This document shows positions 9,323-19,475 of a DNA stretch of 64,000 nucleotides, one piece after another. The notes beneath the pieces are model-generated. The model was not told the DNA's origin. It searched no databases and saw only the letters and a list, made by a program, of their open reading frames with translations. Position 1 is the first letter of the stretch. The number at the start of each line of letters is the position of its first letter. The DNA comes from RPQJ01 sp963777725 (GTDB taxonomy: Bacteria > Pseudomonadota > Gammaproteobacteria > Steroidobacterales > Steroidobacteraceae): the NCBI GenBank assembly GCA_963777725.1, contig CAVZRR010000021.1, forward strand, positions 37,532 through 101,531, read 5' to 3'. A program made the translations under genes and the position numbers.

Positions 9323-9454
9323 TCAGGCGGGCGGCGCCGGCGGCGGATTCGTTTCTTCCTTCTTCTGCTGGCGGCGCTGCTGCTTCTCGTCGCGCTTTTT
9401 CTTCGCCGCCTGTTCGCGCTGCTTCTTCTGGTGTGAATAGTTGGGTTTGGCCAT
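9323..9454 (-). CDS. 43-residue basic small protein
   Basis: This minus-strand frame (ATG 9454, TGA ending at 9323) encodes MAKPNYSHQKKQREQAAKKK followed by an Arg/Gln/Lys-rich stretch and a Pro-rich tail. The MAKPNY start plus a Lys/Arg-rich helix is a pattern I recognise from conserved short hypothetical proteins in proteobacteria. A GGAGAG box lies just upstream of the ATG. Function is unknown. Confidence 0.6.
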   Translation of the reverse strand: MAKPNYSHQKKQREQAAKKKRDEKQQRRQQKKEETNPPPAPPA

Positions 9455-9607
9455 GAACTCTCCGGTGATTCGGGACGGGGCCGACGCGGCCATTCCGCCT
9501 GAGCGCGGAGTATGAAGCGGATTGGCTCCCGTTACACGCCCGTTGCGGCGGTCAATACGGATTTACGTCGACACCGTTTCGGTGAAACTGGTGCCGAGGG
9601 TGAATCG

Positions 9608-10144
9608 ATGATCAGGATGGTGACGATCTATTCCGGCGGGCAGGCCGGCGTCGATCGCGGCGCGCTCGACGCGGCGTTGCAGACCGGAAATCCCTGTGCC
9701 GGCTGGTGCCCGAAGGGTCGGCGCGCCGAGGACGGGCCGATTCCGCCGCGCTACCCGTTGCGGCAGGTCGACGGCGGTTACGAGGACCGCACGCGAAAGA
9801 ACGTCGAGGATTCGGATGGCACGTTGATCCTGCACCGGGGACCACTGACCCAGGGCACGCTGCTGACGCTGCAGATCTGTCGCGAGCTCGGCAAGCCGGT
9901 TTGTCTCGTCGACGCGAACACCTCCAGCCCGGAGGACGCCGCCGTCACCGCACAGCAGTTCATCGAGCAGCACGGCATTGAGCGGCTCAACGTCGCGGGT
10001 CCGCGGCGCAGCCACTGGACGCAGTCATACCATTACGCGCTCGACGCGATCCGCGCGTTGATCTTGCTGCTCTGGCATGACGACTGGATGGCGGCCGCTC
10101 AAAGCCCGCGCGTCCTGAGCCACAGGCCCGGCGCGGTCGTGTAG
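9608..10144 (+). CDS. Putative molybdenum carrier protein (LOG/YpsA-like fold)
   Basis: This 178-residue protein begins at ATG 9608 (MIRMVTIYSGGQAGVDRGAL). It shows the family landmarks: the nucleotide-loop YSGGQAGVDR, the WCPKGRRAEDG block, ERT-like YEDRTRKNVEDSDGTLI and GPLTQGTLLTL. These are typical of the predicted molybdenum carrier / cpYpsA-related family, whose biochemical role is poorly known. The frame is open further upstream to 9512, but that extension lacks conserved residues. The C terminus overlaps the convergent thioredoxin-like gene by 46 bp, so the last residues may be a non-conserved extension. Confidence 0.8.
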   Translation: MIRMVTIYSGGQAGVDRGALDAALQTGNPCAGWCPKGRRAEDGPIPPRYPLRQVDGGYEDRTRKNVEDSDGTLILHRGPLTQGTLLTLQICRELGKPVCLVDANTSSPEDAAVTAQQFIEQHGIERLNVAGPRRSHWTQSYHYALDAIRALILLLWHDDWMAAAQSPRVLSHRPGAVV

Positions 10145-10601
10145 CCGAAGTCGCGGCCCGCGACGCGGCCTTCCGCATCCAGCACGTAATAGGTCGGGTA
10201 ACCGCGGATCCTGTAGTCCGCCGCGGTCTGCGGTCCGGCGGCGAGCACCGGCAGCTGCAACTCGTGGCGCGCAGCGTACTCAGCGAGTTCGGCCGGACTC
10301 GACCAGTCGAGCCCGACGAGCACGACCTGCACGTCGTCGCCTTGCCAGCGATCGAACCAGCGCAGCTGCGGCGAGCTTGCAGCGCAGACGCCGCACCAAG
10401 GCGCAAAGAAATACAGGACCGCCGGCTTGCCCTCGAGCGCGTCGAGCGACCAGGGCCGGCCCTGCAGGTCGGTGAGCTCGAAGGCCGGCGCGGGGACACG
10501 ATCGCCGGTCGGCAGCAAATCGCGCGTGCGCCACGCGTAGATTCCGCCCACGATCACGACGAACAGCAGGACCTCGGCCAGCCGCCGCCACCAACGTGAA
10601 T

Positions 10602-10605
<4 letters not shown>
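10099..10605 (-). CDS. Membrane-anchored thioredoxin-like protein (TlpA type)
   Basis: The 168-residue protein has an N-terminal membrane anchor (about 10-24) and a periplasmic thioredoxin fold with active site WCGVC (Cys71, Cys74) and cis-Pro region RGYPTYYV. It is likely a thiol-disulfide reductase in the periplasm. The GTG start at 10605 shares GTGA with the ygiQ stop, a classical translationally coupled 4-bp overlap, which fixes the start and makes the two genes an operon. Confidence 0.88.
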
Positions 10606-12872
<2,267 letters not shown>

Positions 12873-12987
12873 GGCGCGCAGTTTAGACCACGTCGCTGCG
12901 CGGACCGGCTCTAGAGCCTGCTCGGTCAATGCGTTCGCGGCCGATATGCGCGTCGATCAACCGTCCGGTCCACGGCAGGATCACTCC

Positions 12988-13049
12988 TTGACTGGTGATC
13001 TGCTCCACAGCAGGATAGATGGAACCGAAACGGTGACTAAATGGTGTCA
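12988..13049 (+). promoter_or_regulatory. Possible promoter and half-sites before the RHH/PIN module
   Basis: TTGACT at 12988-12993 is followed after 17 bp by CAGGAT (13011-13016), a weak -10. Just before the antitoxin ATG, TGAC and GTCA (13034-13037 and 13046-13049) form a short inverted pair, and the two GTG-containing AAATG steps form near direct repeats. RHH antitoxins usually bind such sites and repress their own operon. This is a weak, position-based call. Confidence 0.3.
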
Positions 13050-13050
13050 A

Positions 13051-13287
13051 ATGCTTAACCTGACGCTCAAGAACGTACCGCCCGAGCTGCACGCCCGGCT
13101 CAAGGCGAGCGCGGAGGCCAATCGGCGCAGTTTGAACCGCGAGATCCTGGCTCGCCTCGAAAGCCAGCTCGACGCGCCGCCCATCGATGTCGCGGCTGAG
13201 TTGCGCGCACTCGAGGGCTTCGTCGCTGAGCTACCGCGCGTTGACCATGGTCTGGTAGGCCGCTACCGAAGCGCAGGAAGGGCATGA
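13051..13287 (+). CDS. Ribbon-helix-helix antitoxin (FitA-like)
   Basis: The 78-residue protein starts MLNLTLKNVPPELHARLKAS and continues into NRRSLNREILARLE, the beta strand and two helices of an Arc/MetJ-type DNA-binding domain. The C-terminal tail (about 45-78) would wrap the toxin. It overlaps the PIN-domain gene by 4 bp (ATGA), the standard arrangement of FitAB/VapBC modules. It should bind its own promoter and neutralise the toxin. No strong RBS is visible, so the start is set by homology. Confidence 0.85.
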   Translation: MLNLTLKNVPPELHARLKASAEANRRSLNREILARLESQLDAPPIDVAAELRALEGFVAELPRVDHGLVGRYRSAGRA

Positions 13288-13691
13288 TCGTCGTCGACAG
13301 CAATGTCATTGCATTTTGCTGGATAAACGGCGACCGCACTGCGCTGGCCCATCGCTTGCGCAGACTGGATCCGGACTGGCATGCCCCGGTGCTGTGGCGC
13401 TCTGAGTTGCGCAACATCCTGGCTGGATATCGCCGCGATCGCAGCCTCAGCGGCGAGCAGGTGCGGCACATCATGGCGGCCGCGGAGGCCGCGTTCGCAG
13501 GCCGCGAACACCACCTGCCCAGCGATCGCGTCTTCGCCGTCATCGAGCGTGGCCGGCTGTCCGCCTACGACTGCGAGTTCGTGGCGCTGGCCGAAATCCT
13601 CGGTGTGCCGCTCGTGACTGAGGACCGCGCCATCCTCGCCGCCTGTCCCGGGCAATCGATGAACCTCGAACAATCCGTATCAGTTCAGTAG
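13284..13691 (+). CDS. PIN-domain ribonuclease toxin (VapC/FitB-like)
   Basis: This 135-residue protein has the PIN-domain acidic residues: Asp5 (MIVVDSN), Glu41 (LWRSELRN), Asp96 (SAYDCEFVALA) and Asp114 (VTEDRAIL), which would hold the catalytic metal ions. VapC toxins cut tRNA or rRNA at specific sites; the target here is unknown. It is translationally coupled to the RHH antitoxin by an ATGA overlap. All catalytic residues are intact, so the module is probably functional. Confidence 0.93.
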   Translation: MIVVDSNVIAFCWINGDRTALAHRLRRLDPDWHAPVLWRSELRNILAGYRRDRSLSGEQVRHIMAAAEAAFAGREHHLPSDRVFAVIERGRLSAYDCEFVALAEILGVPLVTEDRAILAACPGQSMNLEQSVSVQ

Positions 13692-13716
13692 AAATCTATA
13701 GCATCATTTATTTCTG
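13691..13716 (+). promoter_or_regulatory. Inverted repeat before the Xre/RES module
   Basis: AGAAAT (13691-13696) and ATTTCT (13711-13716) form a 6-bp inverted repeat with a 14-bp AT-rich spacer, 20-45 bp before the antitoxin ATG. This is an AT-rich island in GC-rich DNA and contains TATAGC, a possible -10. Xre antitoxins normally bind such sites. A GGGGGAG Shine-Dalgarno sequence follows. Confidence 0.35.
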
Positions 13717-13734
13717 GGGGAGTATGCTTCTTCC

Positions 13735-14118
13735 ATGGCGCTCCCGAAGCCAGATCCGTCGCGCGCATTGGAAGAGTCCTCGGTGCTGACCAAGGCCGTG
13801 ACCCGGGCCGCGGCATTGCTTGGGCTGACGCAGCGGCAAGTGGCCGAGGCCCTTGGGCTCTCCGGTCCGACGACGTCCCGGTTGTTCACCGGCAAGTACC
13901 TGCTGTCACCGACACGTTCCAAGGAATGGGAGCTGGCCGTGCTGTTCGTGCGGCTGTTCCGTTCGCTGGATGCGCTGTGGGGCCACGAAGGCACCGCCCG
14001 GGCCTGGTTGACGAGCTACAACACGTCACTCGGGGCGGCGCCGCTCGAACTGATCAAGAGTGCCGCTGGCCTGGTGCGCGTCGTTGATTACCTGGACCAC
14101 GCGCGCGGTCGCGTCTGA
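13735..14118 (+). CDS. Xre/MbcA/ParS-type antitoxin with DUF2384 domain
   Basis: The 127-residue protein has an N-terminal helix-turn-helix (about 20-58, LLGLTQRQVAEALGLSGPTT) followed by a toxin-binding DUF2384 region (about 62-120, FVRLFRSLDALWGHEGTARAWL) ending with a helix (LIKSAAGLVRVVDYLDHARG). This is the standard partner of RES-domain toxins (COG5642/COG5654). A GGGGGAG box precedes the ATG. The toxin gene follows directly and overlaps or abuts. Confidence 0.9.
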   Translation: MALPKPDPSRALEESSVLTKAVTRAAALLGLTQRQVAEALGLSGPTTSRLFTGKYLLSPTRSKEWELAVLFVRLFRSLDALWGHEGTARAWLTSYNTSLGAAPLELIKSAAGLVRVVDYLDHARGRV

Positions 14119-14140
14119 AGCGCGGCCGGCCACGCTAGAT

Positions 14141-14806
14141 TTGTGGCGCGCAGTGGAGGCGCAGCACGTTGCGTCGACGATGGCGCTCGTCGATACGGTC
14201 GCCGAGCAGGCCATGCTCGAGCGGCTCGTCGAGGCGTCGAAACCTCCCGTGCCGCGCGAAGTCGCCACACTCGGACTGCACTGGCTGCTGTTCACGCCGT
14301 TCCGCTATGCGCCACCGCCGGGCGGTTCGCGTTTCCGCGGCCCGAACGATCCGGGAGTCTTCTACGGGGCCGAGCAGGCTCGCACCGCCTGCGCCGAGGT
14401 GGGTTACTGGCGCTGGCGTCACCTGCAGGATTCACCGGGAATTCCGGCCATGCCGCCGCGTCCGCAGACGGTGTTCAAAGTGCCGGTGTCCGGAGCGGCG
14501 ATCGACCTGCGCAATCCGCCGTTCGATCGCGATCGCGAACGGTGGACGCACCGGTCCGACTACGCGGACTGCCAGGCCATCGGCCGCGCCGCGCGGGAAG
14601 CGGCTGTGCAGTGGATTCGGTACGAATCGGTGCGCGACTCACGCCACGGTGGCTGCGGCGCGGTGCTCGACGCCGCAGCGTTTGCGAGCCGCACGCCCGT
14701 CGAGCAGCAGGGCTGGATCCTGACGGTCACCCAGACGCGAGTCGTCTGGCAGCGCAGCGATCCACTGAACCCCGGCGTGTTCGAGTTCACCGCCGCTGGC
14801 TGGTGA
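14141..14806 (+). CDS. RES-domain toxin
   Basis: This RES-family protein has the domain's characteristic arginine, tyrosine and serine positions: LWRAVEAQH, FRYAPPPGGSRFRGPNDPGVFYGAE, CAEVGYWRWRH and IRYESVRD. Known RES toxins (Xre-RES systems such as those of Pseudomonas and MbcT) degrade NAD+. The start is uncertain: TTG 14141 or GTG 14153 match the family N terminus best, while GTG 14060 would overlap the antitoxin by 59 bp. No truncation is evident at the C terminus. Confidence 0.88.
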   Translation: MWRAVEAQHVASTMALVDTVAEQAMLERLVEASKPPVPREVATLGLHWLLFTPFRYAPPPGGSRFRGPNDPGVFYGAEQARTACAEVGYWRWRHLQDSPGIPAMPPRPQTVFKVPVSGAAIDLRNPPFDRDRERWTHRSDYADCQAIGRAAREAAVQWIRYESVRDSRHGGCGAVLDAAAFASRTPVEQQGWILTVTQTRVVWQRSDPLNPGVFEFTAAGW

Positions 14807-14815
14807 AAATCGTCT

Positions 14816-15538
14816 TTAAGCGAGCGTGTGATAGACCTTCTGCACGTCCTCGTCCTGCTCGAGCTTGTCGATCAACTCGAGCACTTCGGTGGCCTGCGCT
14901 TCGGGTAACTCGGTCGGCACCTGGCAGATGTACTCCTGCTCGGCCGAGATCGGCGTGATGCCACGGTCCTCGAGCGCCTTCTGCAGCGTGCCGAAGTCCT
15001 CGAACAGGCAGCGCGCCACGAGCTGCGGCTCGCCCTTTTCGCCCGTGCTCTCGCCGAACTCCTCGAGCCCGTGGTCGATCAGGTACAGTTCGAGGTCGTC
15101 CTGGTCGATGCCTTCCGGGTTGAGGCGGAACACGCCCATGCGCTTGAACTGGAACGAAACGCTGCCGGTGGTGGCGAGATTCCCGCCGTTCTTGCCGAAG
15201 GCGTTGCGCACGCTCGCCACCGTGCGGGTCGGGTTGTCGGTGGCGCACTCGACCAGCACCGCGACGCCGTGCGGGGCGTAGCCCTCGTACAGCACCTCTT
15301 CGAAGTTGGCCGCGTCACGTCCCGAGGCGCGCTTGATCGCAGACTCGATCTTGTCCTTCGGCATGTTCACGGCGCGGGCGTTCTGGATGCAGCGCCGCAG
15401 GGCCGGGTTCGAGTCCGGGTCCGGCCCGCCCTTCTTCACGGCGATCGTGATTTCCTTGCCGATCCGGGCGAACTGCTTCGCCATCCGGTTCCAGCGCGCG
15501 AACATCGCGTGCTTGCGGACTTCAAAAATGCGTCCCAT
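14816..15538 (-). CDS. YebC/PmpR family protein (YeeN type)
   Basis: This 240-residue protein has the YebC family pattern: GRIFEVRKHAMFARWNRMAK at the start, KKGGPDPDSNPALRR, ARAVNMPKDKIESAIKRA and YEGYAPHGVAVLVECATDN. The N terminus (GRIFEVRK rather than AGHSKWANIK) places it with the YeeN-like branch. The family was long annotated as DNA-binding regulators; recent work on YebC proteins supports a role in translation, easing ribosome stalling at prolines. Which role applies here cannot be decided from sequence. Confidence 0.92.
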   Translation of the reverse strand: MGRIFEVRKHAMFARWNRMAKQFARIGKEITIAVKKGGPDPDSNPALRRCIQNARAVNMPKDKIESAIKRASGRDAANFEEVLYEGYAPHGVAVLVECATDNPTRTVASVRNAFGKNGGNLATTGSVSFQFKRMGVFRLNPEGIDQDDLELYLIDHGLEEFGESTGEKGEPQLVARCLFEDFGTLQKALEDRGITPISAEQEYICQVPTELPEAQATEVLELIDKLEQDEDVQKVYHTLA

Positions 15539-15613
15539 CGTGTCTCGACCTGTTCAGGCGGGGCGCGCAATCTACCCGAGCGCGCATTCGAGGCCAATCT
15601 CCAGCCGACCACC

Positions 15614-15619
15614 ATTATA
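15614..15619 (-). promoter_or_regulatory. Consensus -10 box upstream of the YebC-like gene
   Basis: The coding strand reads TATAAT here, a perfect -10 hexamer in an AT-rich patch, 76 bp before the ATG at 15538. No convincing -35 was found at 16-18 bp, so the call rests on the -10 alone. Confidence 0.3.
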
Positions 15620-15714
15620 TTCAGCTACGCAATAATCCGGCTTGTGTCCGAGACGGATCGGCGACGATTATGAACTTCAACTGTATGCAGCGATTTGCCT
15701 GCCAGGAGTCCCAG

Positions 15715-16308
15715 ATGCGCAAACTTGCCGTTGTCGTGCTGCTCGCGTGCAGTCCGCTGTTGACCCAGGCCGCGGACGCTCCGGCCGCGCCCGATTGGAT
15801 CGAGCAGAGCCGCCAGCTCGCGCAGCAACTCGGCGGCGAGCTCAAGGGCGAACTCGGTCGCGCGATCAGCGCAGGCGGACCCGTGGCGGCCGTGGCCGTG
15901 TGCAAGACCCGGGCGCCCGAAATCGCCGCGAGGCTCTCCGCGAAGTCCGGCGCAGTCGTGGGACGCACCGCGCTGCGCGTGCGCAATCCGGCCAATGCGC
16001 CGGACGACCTGCAGCGCGCCCTGCTCGAGCAGTTCTCGGCCGAGCTCGCCTCCGGCCAGTTCGCGGGACCGCTCGAGGCCGCGTTCGAGATCAATCGCGG
16101 TGGGCAGGTCGAGCGCCGCTACATGCGCGCGATTCCGATGGACGCCTTGTGCCTCACCTGCCACGGACCCGTCCTCGCTCCCGACCTGGCCGCGGTGATC
16201 AATCGTGACTACCCCGACGACCAGGCCACGGGCTTTGAGCAGGGCCAGTTGCGCGGCGCCTTCAGCGTCACGTGGCCGCCGGTCGCCCCGCCACCCGCCA
16301 AGCCTTGA
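15715..16308 (+). CDS. Periplasmic DUF3365 (Tll0287-like) haem protein
   Basis: This 197-residue exported protein starts at ATG 15715 behind an AGGAG box; its signal peptide ends near TQAAD. The conserved DUF3365 features are there: AVCKTRAPEIA, LRVRNPANAPDDLQ, and a CxxCH haem-binding motif (CLTCH, Cys146-His150) followed by a glycine. Family members are c-type haem proteins thought to act as redox or gas sensors or electron carriers. The frame upstream to 15670 is open but lacks a better RBS. The methyltransferase gene follows within 20 bp. Confidence 0.88.
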   Translation: MRKLAVVVLLACSPLLTQAADAPAAPDWIEQSRQLAQQLGGELKGELGRAISAGGPVAAVAVCKTRAPEIAARLSAKSGAVVGRTALRVRNPANAPDDLQRALLEQFSAELASGQFAGPLEAAFEINRGGQVERRYMRAIPMDALCLTCHGPVLAPDLAAVINRDYPDDQATGFEQGQLRGAFSVTWPPVAPPPAKP

Positions 16309-16324
16309 CCACGGCCCGCTCTCC

Positions 16325-16942
16325 TTGCGCCTCTACCACCACTACGTCTTCCCGCACCTGCTCGACTTCGTGATGTCGAACCGGATGTTCCGCAAGCCGC
16401 GGGACCGCGCGCTCGCACCCGCGCGCGGGCGCATCCTGGAGATCGGCTTCGGTACCGGGATGAACCTGACGCACTACCCGCCCACGGTGAAGCGCATCGA
16501 GGCGATCGATCCCGACCTCGATCTCGATCGATACTCGCTGCCGCGCATTGCCGCGGCGCCGATCGAAGTGGATTTTCATCACCTCGATGCGGAGCACCTG
16601 CCGTTCGAGGCGAACCGCTTCGATACGGTCGTCAGCACGTTCACGCTCTGCTCGATCCCCGACGTCGCACACGCACTGCGGGAAATCCGGCGGGTGCTGA
16701 AGCCCGGCGGCCAGTTCCTGTTCCTCGAGCACGGCCGGTCGCCGGACCCCGGCGTGGCGCGCTGGCAGGATCGACTCAATGCGGCCTGGATGCCGCTCGC
16801 GGGCGGTTGTCATCTCAACCGGCCGACTCGCGAATTGGTCGCGGAGGCGGGACTTGAGTTGGGTCCACTGCGGAACTACTACTTGAAGCGAGCGCCACGC
16901 TTCGTCGGTTACATGACGGAAGGCATGGCGCTGAAGCCGTGA
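16325..16942 (+). CDS. Class I SAM-dependent methyltransferase
   Basis: This protein of about 205 residues binds SAM through ILEIGFGTGMNL (motif I) and continues with the expected acidic (IDPD), FDTVVSTFTLCSI (motif IV) and LKPGGQFLFLEHG (post motif) segments. Methyltransferases of this small group are related to UbiE/phosphatidylethanolamine methyltransferases, but the substrate is unknown. The likely start is TTG 16325 (LRLYHHYVFPHLLDF), since the family begins near a Y-x-x-Y/H-L motif; the frame is open to 16205 but that part lies inside the previous gene. A downstream ATG at 16372 is the alternative start. Confidence 0.85.
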   Translation: MRLYHHYVFPHLLDFVMSNRMFRKPRDRALAPARGRILEIGFGTGMNLTHYPPTVKRIEAIDPDLDLDRYSLPRIAAAPIEVDFHHLDAEHLPFEANRFDTVVSTFTLCSIPDVAHALREIRRVLKPGGQFLFLEHGRSPDPGVARWQDRLNAAWMPLAGGCHLNRPTRELVAEAGLELGPLRNYYLKRAPRFVGYMTEGMALKP

Positions 16943-17004
16943 TCTCTTGTTGCAGTGCGTAATGACGCGCCGCAGCCGGTCGCGTACAAGCTCACCAGCC
17001 TCGG

Positions 17005-17076
17005 CGTGACCCGCCGCACGCGGGGACGGAATTCCGAACTGGGGGATGCCTGAACGGGGGTGGCGGGCGGGTCACG
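17005..17076. repeat. REP-like inverted repeat
   Basis: CGTGACCCGCC (17005-17015) and GGCGGGTCACG (17066-17076) are perfect complements flanking a 50-bp core with a small internal palindrome (GGAATTCC within GGGGACGGAATTCC). It lies in the 313-bp gap between the methyltransferase and the bactofilin-like gene, where extragenic palindromic repeats are usual. Confidence 0.55.
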
Positions 17077-17095
17077 GAAGACCAGAAGATGAGCA

Positions 17096-17138
17096 AAAGG
17101 CCGCGAGCCGCATCCGTTGCTCGCGGCCTTTCTTTTTT
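17096..17138 (+). terminator. Rho-independent terminator
   Basis: A 13-bp stem (AAAGGCCGCGAGC at 17096-17108 with its complement at 17119-17131) is followed by CTTTTTT. It ends the DUF3365-methyltransferase transcript. The remaining 110 bp before the next start show nothing except its RBS. Confidence 0.92.
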
Positions 17139-17255
17139 CCGGTGCCTGCGCCGCCACTCGCCGCCCCGCGTCACCGTGCCGTAAACTGCCGCGCGATGGC
17201 CTGCCAATCGCCCGTCCCGCTCTTGATGAGCGGCTCGGGCCCGAAGGAGACTGCG

Positions 17256-18407
17256 ATGAAACGGCGAGTTTCGAGCGCGGCGCTGGTCGCGTTCGGCCTG
17301 GCGACCATCACCGGTTGCAGCGTGCAGATCGAAGGCGACGATGCCATTGCCCAGCAATTCGGGTCCGACTATGTCGGTGCCGGCGGCATGGTCAACGTGA
17401 CGGAACCCATCGCGGGTGACGCGTTCCTGGCCGGCGGCCGGGTCGCCATCGCGACCGAGGTGCAGGGCGATCTCGTCGTGGCGGGCGGCGAAGTTTCGCT
17501 CGGCGGCGCAGTCGGCGACGACCTGTATGGTGCCGGCGGCAACGTCCAGCTCGACTCCATCGTGACCGGCAACGCGCGGCTCGCCGGCGGCGACGTCACC
17601 GTCGGTGCCGCGACCGTGGTGGCGGGCAACGTTCACCTGACGGGCGGACGCGTGCAGTTTGACGGCAACACTCACCAGGACCTGCACGCCTCCGGCGGTT
17701 CAGTCCGCCTCAACGGTGAAGTGCACGGCGACGCCATGGTGCGCGCCGAGGAACTGGTGGTCGGTCCCGACGCGCGCATCGGCGGCCGGCTGGTGTTCCG
17801 GGGTCCGGCCGAGCCCGAGATCGCCGAGGGTGCAGTGATCGTCGGAGGCGTCGAATTCGACCGCAGATCGACGCGCCGGGTCTTCGATGATGCGTCCGGG
17901 CACGCCCGCGACGCAGTGCTCGGTATCGGCTCGTTCCTGTCGTTCGTCGGGCTGTTCCTCGCGGCGGCGCTGTTCCTGGCGATGTTCCCGAACTTCGCCA
18001 CCGGTGCGGCGGCGGTGGTCGGACGCAAGCCGCTGCAGTCGCTCGGCCTCGGCCTCGCGTTCGTCGCCTGCGTGCCGTTCCTCGGCGTCGTGCTGCTGAT
18101 CACGGTGATCGGCATACCGCTTGCGCTGTTGCTGGTGCCGATCTACCTGTTGCTGCTGTTCCTCGGCTGGGCGACCGTGGCGCTGTTCGTCGCCCAGCGC
18201 GGGCTCGATACCTTGCGGCCGGGGCGACCGGCGACGATGCCTGCGCGTCTGCTCGCGCTGTTCCTCGCGCTCGTGGCGCTGTGGTTGCTGCGCCAGATTC
18301 CGCTGGTCGGGGGGCTGATCGCGTTCGTCGCGCTGCTCGCGGGCATCGGTGCCTTCGTCTGGCAGGCGTGGAACCGCCGCGAGCCGGCGCCGCGGGCGGC
18401 GGCCTGA
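17256..18407 (+). CDS. Bactofilin-like polymer-forming lipoprotein with C-terminal membrane segments
   Basis: This 383-residue protein starts at ATG 17256 behind GAAGGAGA. Residues 1-21 form a lipoprotein signal with lipobox ITGC (Cys22). Residues about 45-210 are a right-handed beta-helix of repeating GDAFLAGG / GDLVVAGGEV units, as in bactofilins and polymer-forming cytoskeletal proteins. The C-terminal 160 residues contain four hydrophobic helices (for example SFLSFVGLFLAAALFLAM). The layout suggests a membrane-anchored scaffold. Family members with this TM region are mostly uncharacterised. Confidence 0.82.
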   Translation: MKRRVSSAALVAFGLATITGCSVQIEGDDAIAQQFGSDYVGAGGMVNVTEPIAGDAFLAGGRVAIATEVQGDLVVAGGEVSLGGAVGDDLYGAGGNVQLDSIVTGNARLAGGDVTVGAATVVAGNVHLTGGRVQFDGNTHQDLHASGGSVRLNGEVHGDAMVRAEELVVGPDARIGGRLVFRGPAEPEIAEGAVIVGGVEFDRRSTRRVFDDASGHARDAVLGIGSFLSFVGLFLAAALFLAMFPNFATGAAAVVGRKPLQSLGLGLAFVACVPFLGVVLLITVIGIPLALLLVPIYLLLLFLGWATVALFVAQRGLDTLRPGRPATMPARLLALFLALVALWLLRQIPLVGGLIAFVALLAGIGAFVWQAWNRREPAPRAAA

Positions 18408-18411
18408 ACGG

Positions 18412-18852
18412 ATGAGCTACTGGCCGCACCTGATGGCTGCGCTGGTCGGCGCCGGGATCACGATCCAGGTCGGCATGAACGCGACCGTGCGGATGACGAT
18501 CGGGTCGCCGGTGCTCGCCGCGATCGTGAATTTCGTCGTGGGCCTCGCGGCGCTCGTGCTGCTCGCGGTCGCGAGCGGCGCGCGCATCGTGCCGGGTTCG
18601 GTCGCCGCCGTGCCGGCCTGGGCTTGGTTCGGCGGACTGCTAGGTGCCACGTACGTGGCGGCCACCACGGTGCTCGGACCGAAGCTTGGCGCCGCGAGCT
18701 TTCTCGCGCTGACGCTGGCTGGACAGATGGTGGCGGCGCTGCTCGTGGACCACTATGGCGTGATCGGCTTTCCGCAGAGCCCGTTGACGCCGACCCGCCT
18801 CCTCGGCACGGCGTTGCTGGTCGTCGGGGTGCTGCTGATCATGCGACGATGA
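18412..18852 (+). CDS. DMT-superfamily transporter, DUF606/YdcZ type
   Basis: The 146-residue membrane protein has four to five hydrophobic helices (LMAALVGAGITIQVGMNA, AAIVNFVVGLAALVLLAV, WFGGLLGATYVAATTVLG, AASFLALTLAGQMVAALL, LLGTALLVVGVLLIM). Single short proteins of this kind usually dimerise to make a transporter. Substrate unknown. It begins 4 bp after the previous stop. Confidence 0.88.
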   Translation: MSYWPHLMAALVGAGITIQVGMNATVRMTIGSPVLAAIVNFVVGLAALVLLAVASGARIVPGSVAAVPAWAWFGGLLGATYVAATTVLGPKLGAASFLALTLAGQMVAALLVDHYGVIGFPQSPLTPTRLLGTALLVVGVLLIMRR

Positions 18853-18871
18853 CCTGAATCGGGAGGATCCC

Positions 18872-19453
18872 TTGGCTCGCACACCGTCCACGATGCTCGC
18901 GCTCGGCACGGTCGCCCCCGCGTTCCGCTTGCCCGATTACGACGGGCACATGCATTCACTCGATGACCTCGCGGCGCAACCCGCGCTGCTGGTCGCATTC
19001 ATCTGCAGTCACTGCCCGTTCGTCCGGCACCTGCGCAAGGAGTTCGCGGCGTTCGCGCGCGAGTACGCTCCGCGCGGCCTCGCGGTCGTAGCGATCAACT
19101 CGAACGACATCGTGGCCTATCCGCAGGACGGGCCCGATGCGATGCGCGCGGAGGCGGCGGAGCTCGGCTACGGTTTTCCGTACCTGCTCGACGAGTCCCA
19201 GGACGTTGCCAAGGCCTATCAGGCCGCCTGCACGCCCGACTTCTTCCTGTTCGACGCAAACCGCCGGCTCGTCTATCGCGGCCAGTTCGACGACAGTCGT
19301 CCGGGCACCGAGCGACCCGTCACCGGTGCGGATTTGAGGGCTGCCGTCGATGCCTTGCTCGCCGGCCGCTCGCCCGTCGCGGAACAGCGGCCCAGCCTGG
19401 GATGCAACATCAAGTGGCGGCGCGGCCACGAGCCCGCGTACGCCGCAGGCTGA
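18872..19453 (+). CDS. Thioredoxin-fold protein (AhpC/TSA-like)
   Basis: This 193-residue protein starts at TTG 18872 behind a strong GGGAGG. It contains APAFRLPDYDG, the redox motif ICSHCPFVRHLR (Cys45, Cys48) and AINSND, which mark the peroxiredoxin/thioredoxin-like group frequently annotated as alkyl hydroperoxide reductase-like. There is no signal peptide, so it is cytoplasmic. Electron donor and substrate are not evident. The last 30 residues contain an extra GCNIKW segment, which is usual in this subfamily. Confidence 0.9.
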   Translation: MARTPSTMLALGTVAPAFRLPDYDGHMHSLDDLAAQPALLVAFICSHCPFVRHLRKEFAAFAREYAPRGLAVVAINSNDIVAYPQDGPDAMRAEAAELGYGFPYLLDESQDVAKAYQAACTPDFFLFDANRRLVYRGQFDDSRPGTERPVTGADLRAAVDALLAGRSPVAEQRPSLGCNIKWRRGHEPAYAAG

Positions 19454-19475
19454 GCGCGGCGCGTATGCGCTGGCG

